64,000 bases of DNA from Evansella vedderi (GCF_030813435.1 NZ_JAUSUG010000019.1:60924-124923); one strand, 5' to 3'; numbered from the stretch's first letter, positions 1 to 9,653 are shown. Made by a program: numbers and translations. Notes: generated by a model not told the origin, from the letters alone.

Positions 1-1086
1 GTCAGGATCATATTTTTTTAGGGACATAGAACCTCCCCAATGATTAATCCATTGGATGACTTTTTCTGTTTCCTCATTATCATCAATAAAGGTCTTTAGT
101 GTATGAAAAGTGTTAGTATAATCTTCGTGTACCGGACTCGTTGTAAGGTTAGTGGACAATTCGTGATATCCTTTAACAGCCATTTCATCCATGTAGAACC
201 ACTCTTGCTTCAAACAGCATAGTTTTTGAGTTACTTTTTTCAAGTCGTGTATGTTTTGAACTGTTTTCTCATAAACAAATGCCATCTTAACATCGATATA
301 TTCAGTTAACGCAACCTGTAATTGAGAAAGTATTTTTTTAACTTCATCATACTGGTTGTTTTTTATTGAAGGTCGAATAGGGAAGAATAAAAAGAAACCG
401 AATTCCTCATAAGCAAAACATTCCACTTTTTCTCCAGAAAGTTCGTTCGTAATATTATCTATGGCATACATTAATAGCTCCGGGGATTCAAACTGCTCCA
501 AAGCTAATCGCAAGTTCATTACTCTCCCAAAGACCGGTATATAACTATAGGTTGATAAGTCAAATCCGTAATCGTTACACTTATCCATCCATACGTTTTC
601 CTCCACCATTGGAGAATGCAACATGCTTTTAAACCATTGTTTTTTTATAGTAAATTTATTTTGTTCAATGATTGATTTCCATTGATTGATATCATTTAAC
701 TTACGGGATTCTTGCTTAATTTTATTGGATAACCTATCAATTGCATCCAGTAACGTATCCGGTTCAATGGATTCCTTTAACATATAATCATTTACTAACA
801 AACGAACAGCTTGTTGAGCGTAATGAAAGTCATCATAACTGGATATAATCAGTGAATGAACCTCAGGATGTAATTCCTTTATCTTTCTAATAAGCTCCAA
901 ACCATTCATTCCTGGCATATCAATATCCGTAATCAAAATGTCTGGTTTTTTCTGGCGAACTACTTGTAATGCCTGCTCCCCATTTTCACACATTCCGATC
1001 ACTCGTATATCACTTTTGGCCTCTTGAATACAATTGTTCATAAACTGGAGCATTTGATAATTATCATCCACAAGTAATACATTCAT
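1..1086 (-). CDS. YesN-type response regulator, partial (runs off left edge)
   Basis: Cytoplasmic response regulator, partner of the sensor kinase whose stop codon lies 16 bases upstream. Only the first 362 residues are in the window. Residues 1-120 form a receiver domain: acidic pair Asp7-Asp8, phospho-acceptor Asp54 in DILITDIDMPGMNG, and conserved Lys104 in YMLKES. A long middle segment without a motif I recognise follows, as in YesN relatives. The AraC-type DNA-binding domain expected at the C-terminus would lie outside. The ATG at 1086 is preceded by GGAGGG with 7 bases spacing. The pairing with a YesM-type kinase is seen directly. The likely role, control of a carbohydrate uptake or degradation operon further left, is inferred from the family. 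Confidence 0.9.
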   Translation of the reverse strand, partial: MNVLLVDDNYQMLQFMNNCIQEAKSDIRVIGMCENGEQALQVVRQKKPDILITDIDMPGMNGLELIRKIKELHPEVHSLIISSYDDFHYAQQAVRLLVNDYMLKESIEPDTLLDAIDRLSNKIKQESRKLNDINQWKSIIEQNKFTIKKQWFKSMLHSPMVEENVWMDKCNDYGFDLSTYSYIPVFGRVMNLRLALEQFESPELLMYAIDNITNELSGEKVECFAYEEFGFFLFFPIRPSIKNNQYDEVKKILSQLQVALTEYIDVKMAFVYEKTVQNIHDLKKVTQKLCCLKQEWFYMDEMAVKGYHELSTNLTTSPVHEDYTNTFHTLKTFIDDNEETEKVIQWINHWGGSMSLKKYDPD

Positions 1087-1102
1087 TTCAAATCCCTCCA
1101 TT

Positions 1103-2899
1103 TTATATAGGAAATACCAATGTAATTTTCGTTCCCTTGTTAATTCCACTTTCGATGATCATATCCGCCTCTTCACCGTATGTTAAAATCATTCTTTCAT
1201 AGACATTTTTGAGTCCAATACCAAACATATCGCTAGGATTTGTCTGAAATTGATTAACAATCATTTTTTTATTCATTTTAATACTCTCTTTCAAGGTTGA
1301 AAGTGTCTCCTCGTCCATTCCTATTCCGTTATCATAAATAGATAAATAGATGAAATCATTTTCTTTTTTAGATTCCATTGTGATCCGTCCATCACGTCCA
1401 CGAAATCCATGCTTACAACTATTTTCTACAATTGGTTGAGTGATAAGACGAGGGATTTTTATATCAAAAGTTTCTGGAACAATAAGTTGTTTCATTTCAA
1501 CCGGGTTTTTCCGCATGGCATTTACCAGATTTAAGTAAACAACTGTATCATTAACTTCTTCCTGAAGTGTGATCAGTTCCTTCCCCTGGTATATACTTCT
1601 CAAAAATTGTATGAAAGATTGTGTGATTTTCGCTGCTTCCATATCATGATTTTTTATAAATTGTAAACGTATTGTATTTAATAAATTAAAAATAAAATGA
1701 GGCTTAATTTTCGCTTGTAATGCTGCTATTTCCGCTTTCCTCTTTATTTTTTGCTCCATTTTAATTTCTTCAATCATACTTTCGATACGTTCTAACATTA
1801 GGTCAAACGCAATAGATAATCTACCAATCTCATCATTCCGTTTAATATTCGAACGAATTTCCAAATTTCCATGTTCAACCATACCTGCTACTTGCGCCAA
1901 TTTTGTAATGGGCTGTGTAAATTTATTTATAAGATATAACAAGATTATAGCCATGAATATAAAGGCTACCACCTGTAAAAACACATTAAAGGTATACGCT
2001 TGATCAAGTTGTTCAGCAGCTTCTTGGTATGGAGTAACACTAACAAGTTTCCAATCGGAAATGGGCAGAGGACGATCCACCACGATATAGTTTTCCCCTT
2101 CATATTCCATGATTGGAGTTTCTTGTTCGGTGTTCTTCCAATAGTTATCTAGTAAACTCAATCTTTTATTATAAGGATGCGTGCTGAATATAATGTTATT
2201 ACTCCCATTAACAAGTAAAAGTTCTCGACTTACGTTATATTCATCGCTACCTAAAATAGGTGTAATATTCCTTTCCGTAATACCTGCAAACATATAACCC
2301 GTTGTTTTACCACTGTAATTGGTTAATTTCCTTCCTACTACTATCATCTGTTCATTGATACCTTCAGGGGACCGTATCTCATGTAACAAATCGTCTTGGG
2401 AATCAAACCAGTGAATATAGAATGCTGGTTTCTCAGCTAAAACTGGAGTATGTTTTTGCAATTTTTGTATATCAAAGTAATTGTCATAATTTTTATTTGA
2501 AAAAAAATGATCATTATTTGGAATCATAATCATAATAAAAATATTATTATTTAGCGTAAATAGATTTAATCTAGCATTTATATCAACAAACATTTGTGGA
2601 TTTGAATTTCCATGTAAATTCCGATTTAGAATGCTATTGATTTCATTATCAAAGAGGACTAAGTTCATAGTAGCGATTAACTCATATGCTCTGTTAGTAA
2701 AATATTGGTGGGACAAGTCAAGCATATATTTTTCATTCTTTACTGTCTGATTCTGTACGTATTGAATACTTGTATAACTCATGTTAGCGACACTGACCAT
2801 CATGGGTATTACCATGAAAATGAGTACAACTAGAATTAATTTTTGTCTAAATGATAATTGTCTTGTTATATATTTCCTACTCTTCCTAAACCATCCCAT
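1103..2899 (-). CDS. YesM-type sensor histidine kinase
   Basis: Membrane sensor kinase that would phosphorylate the adjacent YesN-type regulator. Order of parts: a membrane segment near residues 20-42, a large extracytoplasmic sensor region, a second membrane segment near residues 303-322, a HAMP-like linker, the phospho-acceptor His in KIKPHFIFNLLNTIR (near residue 395), and an ATP-binding domain with the N box PIVENSCKHGF and glycine boxes DNGIGMD and GIGLKNVYERM. The frame opens with GTG at 2908, but AGGATG lies 8 bases before the ATG at 2899, so the later start (598 aa) is preferred. The ligand cannot be read from sequence; relatives sense sugars or cell-envelope stress. The two genes appear to form an operon. 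Confidence 0.92.
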   Translation of the reverse strand: MGWFRKSRKYITRQLSFRQKLILVVLIFMVIPMMVSVANMSYTSIQYVQNQTVKNEKYMLDLSHQYFTNRAYELIATMNLVLFDNEINSILNRNLHGNSNPQMFVDINARLNLFTLNNNIFIMIMIPNNDHFFSNKNYDNYFDIQKLQKHTPVLAEKPAFYIHWFDSQDDLLHEIRSPEGINEQMIVVGRKLTNYSGKTTGYMFAGITERNITPILGSDEYNVSRELLLVNGSNNIIFSTHPYNKRLSLLDNYWKNTEQETPIMEYEGENYIVVDRPLPISDWKLVSVTPYQEAAEQLDQAYTFNVFLQVVAFIFMAIILLYLINKFTQPITKLAQVAGMVEHGNLEIRSNIKRNDEIGRLSIAFDLMLERIESMIEEIKMEQKIKRKAEIAALQAKIKPHFIFNLLNTIRLQFIKNHDMEAAKITQSFIQFLRSIYQGKELITLQEEVNDTVVYLNLVNAMRKNPVEMKQLIVPETFDIKIPRLITQPIVENSCKHGFRGRDGRITMESKKENDFIYLSIYDNGIGMDEETLSTLKESIKMNKKMIVNQFQTNPSDMFGIGLKNVYERMILTYGEEADMIIESGINKGTKITLVFPI

Positions 2900-3103
2900 A
2901 AATGTCACATCCTATAAGGTTTGTCTAGATTAACGGACAAGAAATTTACAATACCAAAAAAAACAAACACCATATATTATAAATATTATAAATTTTCGGA
3001 CTATGGAAAGGGGATAGAATTAATTTGTTGGCGCAATATATTAATTCTAATATATTTCTTGTACTAATAATAGTCTATAAGTTTATAAAAGTGGATGGAA
3101 ATA

Positions 3104-3124
3104 ACCAGCGAATTACCCGCTGGT
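3104..3124 (-). terminator. Stem-loop after the AraC-type gene
   Basis: ACCAGCG pairs with CGCTGGT across a 7-base loop, and the minus strand continues with TTATTT. It lies about 30 bases beyond the stop of the AraC-type regulator and would end the larC1-regulator transcript. The T run is modest, so strength is uncertain. Confidence 0.55.
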
Positions 3125-3155
3125 ATTTATTGAATCCTCCTTTTTTGTAAGATAC

Positions 3156-4016
3156 TCATTCCATCGCAAGACGTAGACGCCGATATTCCTTTGCTGTAAC
3201 CCCGACTTTTTCACGAAAGTAACGACTAAAATGGGCAACACTTTCAAATCCGCATTCGTATGCAATATCTTTTAACGGTTTATCAGGCTCCATTTCAAGC
3301 AAATATTTTACTTGCGTTAATCGACATTTCATTAAATATTCCATCACTGTAAATCCTGTGATTTCCTTAAATACATGTGATAGATAGGATTTACTTACAT
3401 TAAGCTCTTCTGCAATGAAATCTAAAGTTAATTTTTTCATATAATTCAATTGAATATAGCTGGCTATTTTTTCCGCTTGCTCTGTCTTAGCTTCTTTTTT
3501 ATCAGGAATTTCCAAACGCGCTTCTTTAACTAATTGATTCACTATAATTAAAACTTGTAATAATAAGACCTTCCTTTCTGTCTCTACCTGTATATTGTTA
3601 TCTTCGATGTTGAGTGTTGGGTTTGACAACTGAGAGAGACGTCTACAGACGTCTTCTAAATACTTTGATTTATCATTTTCATTGGTTCGAATTAAGCAAT
3701 GTTGTAAATTCTGAAACGGATCTAATAAATACATACTTCCCATCTCTTGTAAGACACCTTTAATCCAAAGTGGTGAAAAATGAACAACACTACGGATATA
3801 TTCATAATTTGGTTGAACATTCGGTCTATGAAGTGTCATACCATCCATTAACAAAATATCACCTGGCTTAAGGTCATAAATATGGTTATTTATTAAATAT
3901 CGACAGGAACCGGAATGAAAGAAATAAATTTCATATTCTTGATGAGAGTGGTAATCAAACGAATAGTCACCTGTGCCTGATAAGCGATAAAAAGTAATTA
4001 AATTCTCATTCATCAT
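3156..4016 (-). CDS. AraC-family transcriptional regulator with cupin sensor domain
   Basis: DNA-binding regulator of 286 aa. The N-terminal part (about residues 12-90) is a cupin-like sugar-sensing domain containing HSHQEYEIYFF and the turn LKPGDILLMDG. The C-terminal 100 residues are the double helix-turn-helix: first helix region LDFIAEELNVSKSYLSHVFK, second DIAYECGFESVAHFSRYFR. It starts 10 bases after the larC1 stop, so the two genes are probably co-transcribed. AGGGAATGG precedes the first ATG. Family knowledge points to control of carbohydrate genes. The target is not visible; the nearby YesMN pair and uxaC suggest pectin or hexuronate sugars, but that is inference. Confidence 0.9.
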   Translation of the reverse strand: MMNENLITFYRLSGTGDYSFDYHSHQEYEIYFFHSGSCRYLINNHIYDLKPGDILLMDGMTLHRPNVQPNYEYIRSVVHFSPLWIKGVLQEMGSMYLLDPFQNLQHCLIRTNENDKSKYLEDVCRRLSQLSNPTLNIEDNNIQVETERKVLLLQVLIIVNQLVKEARLEIPDKKEAKTEQAEKIASYIQLNYMKKLTLDFIAEELNVSKSYLSHVFKEITGFTVMEYLMKCRLTQVKYLLEMEPDKPLKDIAYECGFESVAHFSRYFREKVGVTAKEYRRLRLAME

Positions 4017-4026
4017 TATCCATTCC

Positions 4027-4890
4027 CTATAATGATTCTTCTCCCGTTATGACTCTAAGTACATTAGGGTGTTTTTTAAAGGTTTTTGTTCCTGCTCCAT
4101 AGCCTACACCAGTTACTCTCATAGAAGGCAGAGTACAAAATTCATTAGCAAGGACTGCTACAATAGCCGCTCCAGTTGGTGTAGCTAGTTCACCTTTTAT
4201 GTCACTGTGCTGAACAGGCACTCCCTTTAAAATTTCTAGGGTAGCAGGTGCGGGAACAGGGTAAATACCATGATCAATATGAATTTTTCCTGACCCTACA
4301 GCCACTGGTGATGATTTAATATCTTTTATATTTAATTGGTGGAGTAATATGGCGGTACCAACAATATCAACGATGGAATCTACAGCCCCCACTTCATGAA
4401 AATGAACCTTATCTAAGGGCATTCCATGAATGTGACCTTCTGCTTCACCTATTTTCTTAAATATTCTAAGTGCAATATCTTTTACTTCATCATGAAATTC
4501 AGCCTCTTCAATCATCTTTACAATATCCTTATAAGAACGGTGAGAATGGTGATGATGATGATCGTGACTATGCGTATGTATGTGATCATGCTCATGATGA
4601 TGATCATGCCCATGGTGGTGATCATGCTCATGATGATGATCATGCTCATGGTCGTGTCCATGGTCATGATGATGTGAGTGGTGTTCATGAGTGTTTAGTA
4701 GTACATCAAATTTAGTACTAGTAATTCCATTTTTTACAATTTTATTCCACCTTAGTTGGTACTCTTCCTCAATTTGGAGTTTCTTAAGTTCTTGCTCTAG
4801 ATAAACAGGATCAGCTCCTAAATCAAGCAAAGCACCTATCACCATGTCACCACTAATTCCAGAAAAGCAATCAAAGTATAATGTTGTCAT
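4027..4890 (-). CDS. larC1: LarC-type nickel-insertion protein, N-terminal half only (LarC1)
   Basis: N-terminal portion of LarC, the protein that inserts nickel into the pincer cofactor of lactate racemase and related enzymes. The diagnostic start YFDCFSGISGDMVIGALLDL and the HFHEVGAVDSIVDIVGTA block are present. About residues 68-117 are a tract of His alternating with Asp, Glu and Gly, a likely nickel-binding loop. The frame ends after NVLRVITGEESL, where full-length LarC continues into the C-terminal LarC2 domain. In Lactobacillus plantarum the two halves are joined by a programmed ribosomal frameshift. Here the next 10 bases lead straight into the AraC-type gene, so no LarC2 sequence follows in any frame. 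No larA, larB or larE is nearby. Confidence 0.85.
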   Translation of the reverse strand: MTTLYFDCFSGISGDMVIGALLDLGADPVYLEQELKKLQIEEEYQLRWNKIVKNGITSTKFDVLLNTHEHHSHHHDHGHDHEHDHHHEHDHHHGHDHHHEHDHIHTHSHDHHHHHSHRSYKDIVKMIEEAEFHDEVKDIALRIFKKIGEAEGHIHGMPLDKVHFHEVGAVDSIVDIVGTAILLHQLNIKDIKSSPVAVGSGKIHIDHGIYPVPAPATLEILKGVPVQHSDIKGELATPTGAAIVAVLANEFCTLPSMRVTGVGYGAGTKTFKKHPNVLRVITGEESL

Positions 4891-5202
4891 TTTTTACATC
4901 TCCTTTTATAAATACTCACTATCCGTTCTTCATGAAGTCAATGTAGCAGTTTAAGTTTTTACCTTTTGAAAAAAACCACACAATATAGTGGCTAGATACA
5001 GTTGTTAATTACAGGATATTGATTTATGATAATAAAGACAAGATTTAATTTGGGTACTTTACAAATTAATCTAACCTCTTTGACATGACCCCATTCTTGC
5101 TATTTTAGAAACTAATACTTAAAGAGCGTGTTCAAGTGGGAAAAATACCCCTTTGTGAACAGACTCTTAAAATATTTTTATCACACAAACAGGAGGATAT
5201 TT
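4891..5202. promoter_or_regulatory. Divergent intergenic region, larC1 and ROK regulator 1
   Basis: This 312-base gap should carry the promoters of two divergent transcripts. On the plus strand TTGACA at 5080-5085 is followed 15 bases later by TATTTT, a possible promoter for the ROK gene with a short spacer. A GTG-led in-frame extension (5128-5202) is not used, because AGGAGG at 5191-5196 directs the ATG at 5203. I see no clear palindromic operator. Confidence 0.4.
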
Positions 5203-6402
5203 ATGATAACAGGTGATGGAGCTTATATAAAAAAATTAAATCGTAGCCTACTCCTTGAAAAAATTATCGAGCATGGAATGATATCCAGGGCAGAATTATC
5301 AAAGCTCACAGGATTAAATAAGGCTACCATTTCTGTACAAATTAATGATTTATTAGATGAAGAGTTGATTTACGAAACGAGACAAGAGCATCACAATATT
5401 GGTAGAAGACCAATTATGCTTTCTCTGAATCGAAAAACTGGGTTCGTACTAGGTATTGATTTAGATTATAAAGCTATAACTTATACCTTATCTGATTTAT
5501 TAGGTTTCCCAGTGTATTCAAATACTTTTGAACTAACCACATCAGACTACGATGTAGTTGTAAAGGAATTAATTAAGCAAATCAAGGATTATGATGCTAA
5601 ATCCTCCCATACCCGCTACGGTTTAGTAGGTGTAGTTATCGGTATCCATGGTACAGTAGGGAAAGATGAGGTCATTAATTTCGTTCCTCAACATCAGTGG
5701 CACAATAAAAAATTAAAAGAGGACCTCCAAAAAGAATTAGATATTAACATTTCCATTGATAATAATGCCAACTTAGTTGCTTTTGCGGAAAAAGTGTTTC
5801 AACACCACCATACTCAAAATCTGTTAAGTTTAACAATGTATTCAGGTATTGGTACAGGGTTAATTATGGACGGTACTATTCAGAAAGGCTTTCATGGTTA
5901 CGCTGGTGAAATTGGCCACATGATTATTTACCCTGAAGGTAAGCAATGCAAATGTGGTAATAAAGGATGCTGGGAATTATATGCCTCAGAAGCGAAACTG
6001 TTTGAAGCCTTATCAGAGAAGAAGAAACTTCCTAATGTCAAGTATGAGGACTTAGAACAATGGATTGACACTGGTGACCCCGAAGCATATGAACTTCTAG
6101 AGGAATTCATTAAGTACATTTCTATCGGTCTAAATAACGTCATTAATTTATGTAACCCTGAAACCATTGTTCTGAATAGTAATGTGCTAAGGATCTATCC
6201 TAATGTTATTGAAAAAATTAAAGGTTATCTCACCTCATCCGTTACTCAATATGGTGAGCTTGTTATCTCACAATTAGGAACAAAAGCCTGTGTCATGGGT
6301 GCTTGTGCACACGCTTCCAAAAACTTCTTAGAAATCTCTGAAATAAGCTTAGAACTTACGGAAGAAAAAATCCCTTCCACAAAAGTGGATACGATCGTTT
6401 AA
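5203..6402 (+). CDS. ROK-family (XylR-like) transcriptional repressor 1
   Basis: Sugar-responsive repressor of 399 aa. About residues 12-65 are a winged helix-turn-helix (SRAELSKLTGLNKATISVQINDLL). The rest is a ROK sugar-kinase-like domain with the glycine-rich GVVIGIHGTVG and GIGTGLIMDG and the zinc motif CKCGNKGCWELYASE. The start at 5203 has AGGAGG 6 bases upstream and matches the N-terminus of the paralogue at 9654 (TGDASYIKKMNR versus TGDGAYIKKLNR). It converges on gnd and, with the paralogue, flanks the uxaC-gnd operon. The ligand is probably a pentose, hexuronate or related sugar; the sequence does not decide which. Confidence 0.9.
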   Translation: MITGDGAYIKKLNRSLLLEKIIEHGMISRAELSKLTGLNKATISVQINDLLDEELIYETRQEHHNIGRRPIMLSLNRKTGFVLGIDLDYKAITYTLSDLLGFPVYSNTFELTTSDYDVVVKELIKQIKDYDAKSSHTRYGLVGVVIGIHGTVGKDEVINFVPQHQWHNKKLKEDLQKELDINISIDNNANLVAFAEKVFQHHHTQNLLSLTMYSGIGTGLIMDGTIQKGFHGYAGEIGHMIIYPEGKQCKCGNKGCWELYASEAKLFEALSEKKKLPNVKYEDLEQWIDTGDPEAYELLEEFIKYISIGLNNVINLCNPETIVLNSNVLRIYPNVIEKIKGYLTSSVTQYGELVISQLGTKACVMGACAHASKNFLEISEISLELTEEKIPSTKVDTIV

Positions 6403-6442
6403 CCTTGGATTCTTTAAGCATTTATAAATCTGTCATTTTTTT

Positions 6443-6482
6443 GAGGGTATGTCAACGTTCTATTTACAGCTGACACACCCTC
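6443..6482. terminator. Bidirectional terminator between ROK 1 and gnd
   Basis: GAGGGTATGTCA pairs with TGACACACCCTC with one mismatch and a 16-base loop. It sits between two convergent genes, with T-rich sequence on the left and TTCTATTT on the right, so it can serve both transcripts. Confidence 0.7.
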
Positions 6483-6493
6483 ATTCTATTTAT

Positions 6494-7903
6494 TTAGAAC
6501 CATTTTGTATGGAATATACCTTCTTTGTCTTTACGTTCATACGTATGGGCACCAAAGTAATCCCGTTGTGCTTGAATAAGGTTTGCTGGTAAATCTTCGG
6601 AGCGATAGCTATCATAGTAGGCAATAGCACTAGCGAAGGTAGGGACAGCAATACCATGTTTAATGGCTACAGATACTACTTCTCGTAAAGAAGCTTGATA
6701 GCCTTCCACAATCTCTTTAAAATAAGGATCTAGTAATAAATTCTCTAGTCCTGGATTATTATCATAAGCCTCTTTGATTTTTTGCAGGAATTGTGCACGA
6801 ATAATACATCCTCCACGCCAAATCATAGCAATATCACCATATTGAAGGTCCCAACCTTCTTCCTCTGATGCTGCTCTCATTTGAGCAAAGCCTTGGGCGT
6901 AGGAACAAATTTTACTCATGTATAACGCCTTTCTAACTGCTTCAATTAACTCGCTTTTATCCCCTGTATATTGTTCCCCTTGAGGACCAGCTAACACCTT
7001 ACTGGCTTTTACTCGCTCCTCTTTCATAGCAGAGATGAATCTAGCAAATACGGATTCAGTTATCAAAGGTAGGGGTACACCTAAATCTAATGCATTTTTA
7101 CTTGTCCACTTTCCTGTACCTTTTTGACCAGCCTTATCTAAAATTACATCCACCAATGGTTTCCCTGTCTCATCATCTACTTTTGTAAAAATATCGGCTG
7201 TGATTTCAATGAGATAACTATCAAGTTCCCCTTTATTCCATTCCTTAAATATTTCATGAAGTTCCTCTACACCTATTCCTAAAACATGCTTCATAATAAA
7301 GTAGGCTTCTGAAATTAATTGCATATCTCCATACTCAATTCCGTTATGAACCATTTTAACAAAATGACCTGCTCCGTTAGGTCCAATATAGGTTACACAT
7401 GGCTCCCCATCTACCTTTGCAGAAATGGCTTCAAAAATAGGTGCCACTAGCTCATAGGCTTCCTTTTGACCTCCTGGCATAATAGAAGGACCGTTTAAAG
7501 CACCTTCTTCTCCACCAGAAACTCCTGTACCAATGAAGTGAATCCCTGTTTCATCAAGCATTTTATTTCGTCGAATCGTATCTTCAAAAAGGGTATTTCC
7601 CCCATCAATAAGGATATCTCCCTCTTCTAAATAAGGCTGTAAGGATTCTATTGTTGCATCAGTTGGAGCTCCTGCTTTTACCATTAACAAAATCTTACGT
7701 GGTTTTTCTAATGAATTTACGAATTCTTCTATACTATATGTTCCTACAAAGTTCTTATCTACAGCTTCTGTTTTGAGAAACTCCTCTGTCTTTTCGGAAG
7801 ACCGGTTAAACACAGAAACGGAATAACCTCGACTTTCTATATTTAGTGCCAAATTCTTCCCCATTACCGCTAGACCAACAACACCGATTTGTTGTTTTGA
7901 CAT
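6494..7903 (-). CDS. gnd: 6-phosphogluconate dehydrogenase, decarboxylating
   Basis: Cytoplasmic enzyme that oxidises 6-phosphogluconate to ribulose 5-phosphate and CO2 with reduction of NADP. It is 469 aa, the normal length. It shows the dinucleotide-binding start [20 protein letters not shown] followed by NRS at the ribose-phosphate position, which favours NADP. It also has the substrate motif [16 protein letters not shown], the catalytic Lys in [17 protein letters not shown], and the C-terminal [20 protein letters not shown]. The gene follows uxaC with 63 bases between and shares its strand, so it is probably second in that operon. Pairing with glucuronate isomerase is unusual; in many Bacillaceae gnd sits alone or with gluconate genes. 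Function is secure; the reason for this neighbourhood is not. Confidence 0.96.
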   Translation of the reverse strand: MSKQQIGVVGLAVMGKNLALNIESRGYSVSVFNRSSEKTEEFLKTEAVDKNFVGTYSIEEFVNSLEKPRKILLMVKAGAPTDATIESLQPYLEEGDILIDGGNTLFEDTIRRNKMLDETGIHFIGTGVSGGEEGALNGPSIMPGGQKEAYELVAPIFEAISAKVDGEPCVTYIGPNGAGHFVKMVHNGIEYGDMQLISEAYFIMKHVLGIGVEELHEIFKEWNKGELDSYLIEITADIFTKVDDETGKPLVDVILDKAGQKGTGKWTSKNALDLGVPLPLITESVFARFISAMKEERVKASKVLAGPQGEQYTGDKSELIEAVRKALYMSKICSYAQGFAQMRAASEEEGWDLQYGDIAMIWRGGCIIRAQFLQKIKEAYDNNPGLENLLLDPYFKEIVEGYQASLREVVSVAIKHGIAVPTFASAIAYYDSYRSEDLPANLIQAQRDYFGAHTYERKDKEGIFHTKWF

Positions 7904-7966
7904 ATTTCCTAACCCCCTGTTATTTTTTAAGAGTACTGAACTAGTATATAATAAAATTGCTTTACC

Positions 7967-9367
7967 TTATAGATTAAAATAGCGCTTTGCATTGTAATAA
8001 CAAATGTTAGATACGTATTTTTCTAATAAATTCATGTCTTTTGGTACCTTCCCCTGCTCTGCCCAACTTCCAATTAAATTACATAAAATTCTTCTAAAAT
8101 ACTCATGTCGAGAGAAGGAGAGGAAACTTCTAGAATCGGTTAACATCCCTATAAAGTTGCTAATTAGCCCTATATTTGCCAATGTCTTCATTTGGTCTTC
8201 CATACCATCAATCGTGTCATTAAACCACCAGGCTGTCCCAAATTGCACCTTTCCTGGTATCTCTGAGCTCTGGTAATTACCAGCCATAGCAGCAAGAACA
8301 TTATTATCATTAGCATTCAAACTATATAATACGGTCTTGGGTAAATTCTCCCCTACCTCAAGTGCATCCAAGAACTTAGATAATTTATCAGCAATTAAGC
8401 GATCTCCTATGGAGTCAAAACCACTATCGGCTCCAAGCTTGTTAAACATTTTCGTATTGTTATTACGTAGTGCTCCAATATGAAGCTGCATAACCCAACC
8501 TTTGTGTTTATATAATTCACCTAGAGTTAGTAAGGTATACGTTTTAAATTTTTCTGCTTCTTCCGTTGTTAATGTTTGACCATTCATTCTCTTTTGAAAA
8601 ATATCTGCTACTTCTCCTTTGGATGCTTCTTCAAAGAACATCACACTTATTCCATGATCTGCACTTTTACACCCATTTTCATGGAAGTAATCTACTCTAC
8701 TGGAGATGGCTCCTAAGAATGCCTCGTAATCTTCAATTGGTCGATTGGATACTTGTGCTAATTTTTCAACCCAAGGAAGGAACTCTTCCTTCTCAATATT
8801 TAAACCTTTATCAGGTCGGAAGGAAGGAGAAACAGTTACGGAAAAGGTATCCTCTTCAGCCAATTTAATATGACTAGCTAAATCATCTGTCGGGTCATCC
8901 GTTGTACCTACAAATTCTACCTTATCCTTTTGTAAAATAGACCTAACAGACAATTGTGGTGAAGCTAGTTTAGCATTTGCCTCTTCCCAAATAGCTGGTG
9001 CTGTTTGTTCTTCTAGTAGATCTTCAATATCAAAATATCTCAGTAGCTCTAAATGGGTCCAGTGATATAAAGGATTCCCCAATGTATTAGGTACTGTTTT
9101 CGCCCATGCTAAAAACTTTTCGTAATCATCCTTTTCCCCTGTTATAAAATCTTCACTTATTCCATTCGCTCTCATGCCACGCCACTTATAGTGGTCACCA
9201 GCAAGCCAAATTTCCGATAAGTTGGAGTAATTTTTATTGGTTAATATATCTACCTGACTCAAATGGTTATGATAATCAATGATAGGTAATTTCTTAGCTG
9301 TGTTATGGTATAGCTCTTTTCCTGTCTCGTTGTATAATAGAAAGTCATCAGTAATAAATGATTTCAC
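7967..9367 (-). CDS. uxaC: Glucuronate isomerase
   Basis: Cytoplasmic isomerase converting D-glucuronate to D-fructuronate and D-galacturonate to D-tagaturonate, the first step of hexuronate breakdown. It is a member of the amidohydrolase-like fold. The N-terminus FITDDFLLYNETGKELYH and the metal-site motif IIDYHNHLS are typical, as are HKGWVMQLHIGALRNNN and the C-terminal FLSFSRHEYFRRILCNLIGSW. A GTG at 9379 opens the frame, but AAGGTGA sits 8 bases before the GTG at 9367, and that start (466 aa) fits family N-termini better. It is first gene of the uxaC-gnd operon, divergent from a ROK repressor. No uxaB, uxuA, uxuB or kdg genes are in the window. Confidence 0.93.
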   Translation of the reverse strand: MKSFITDDFLLYNETGKELYHNTAKKLPIIDYHNHLSQVDILTNKNYSNLSEIWLAGDHYKWRGMRANGISEDFITGEKDDYEKFLAWAKTVPNTLGNPLYHWTHLELLRYFDIEDLLEEQTAPAIWEEANAKLASPQLSVRSILQKDKVEFVGTTDDPTDDLASHIKLAEEDTFSVTVSPSFRPDKGLNIEKEEFLPWVEKLAQVSNRPIEDYEAFLGAISSRVDYFHENGCKSADHGISVMFFEEASKGEVADIFQKRMNGQTLTTEEAEKFKTYTLLTLGELYKHKGWVMQLHIGALRNNNTKMFNKLGADSGFDSIGDRLIADKLSKFLDALEVGENLPKTVLYSLNANDNNVLAAMAGNYQSSEIPGKVQFGTAWWFNDTIDGMEDQMKTLANIGLISNFIGMLTDSRSFLSFSRHEYFRRILCNLIGSWAEQGKVPKDMNLLEKYVSNICYYNAKRYFNL

Positions 9368-9488
9368 CTTAAATCTCACCTTTCTAATAAAATTGATAGA
9401 AGCTCTAAATAATCTAGTGCACGTATTCTCCTCGTAAGTAACATTCCTCCCCTATTTTATTTTAACATTTTAAATTAATAAATATTGT

Positions 9489-9529
9489 ATTATAACTTCA
9501 ATATTTTTATTTGTTTATCAAACAAACTA
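9489..9529. promoter_or_regulatory. XylR-like operator and uxaC promoter region
   Basis: At 9508-9529 the plus strand reads TATTTGTTT-ATC-AAACAAACTA. This is a palindrome with 7-bp perfect arms resembling the Bacillus XylR operator (AGTTTGTTT...AAACAAACT). It lies in the gap between uxaC and the divergent ROK gene. On the minus strand TATAAT at 9489-9494 is a good -10 for uxaC, which puts the palindrome over the -35 region. Rightward, TATACT at 9537-9542 could serve the ROK gene. The likely reading is repression of uxaC-gnd, and autoregulation, by ROK repressor 2. Confidence 0.6.
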
Positions 9530-9653
9530 TTTGTTGTATACTATGATATATGTAAAGGCTTTATATTTCAAGCATTCTTTTAAGAATAATTATTTCCTCC
9601 TCTGAAATGTGGTAGGTATACTGGGATGCTTGCACTTCTAGGAGGTATGAAAT

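Noticed and set aside
4426..4715. Two plus-strand frames opposite the His-rich part of larC1 (Met-rich and Asp/His-rich)
   Set aside because: They are by-products of the CAT/GAT repeat tract; no RBS or independent support.
5128..5202. 25-codon N-terminal extension of ROK repressor 1
   Set aside because: AGGAGG at 5191-5196 directs the ATG at 5203, and the paralogue begins at the equivalent residue.
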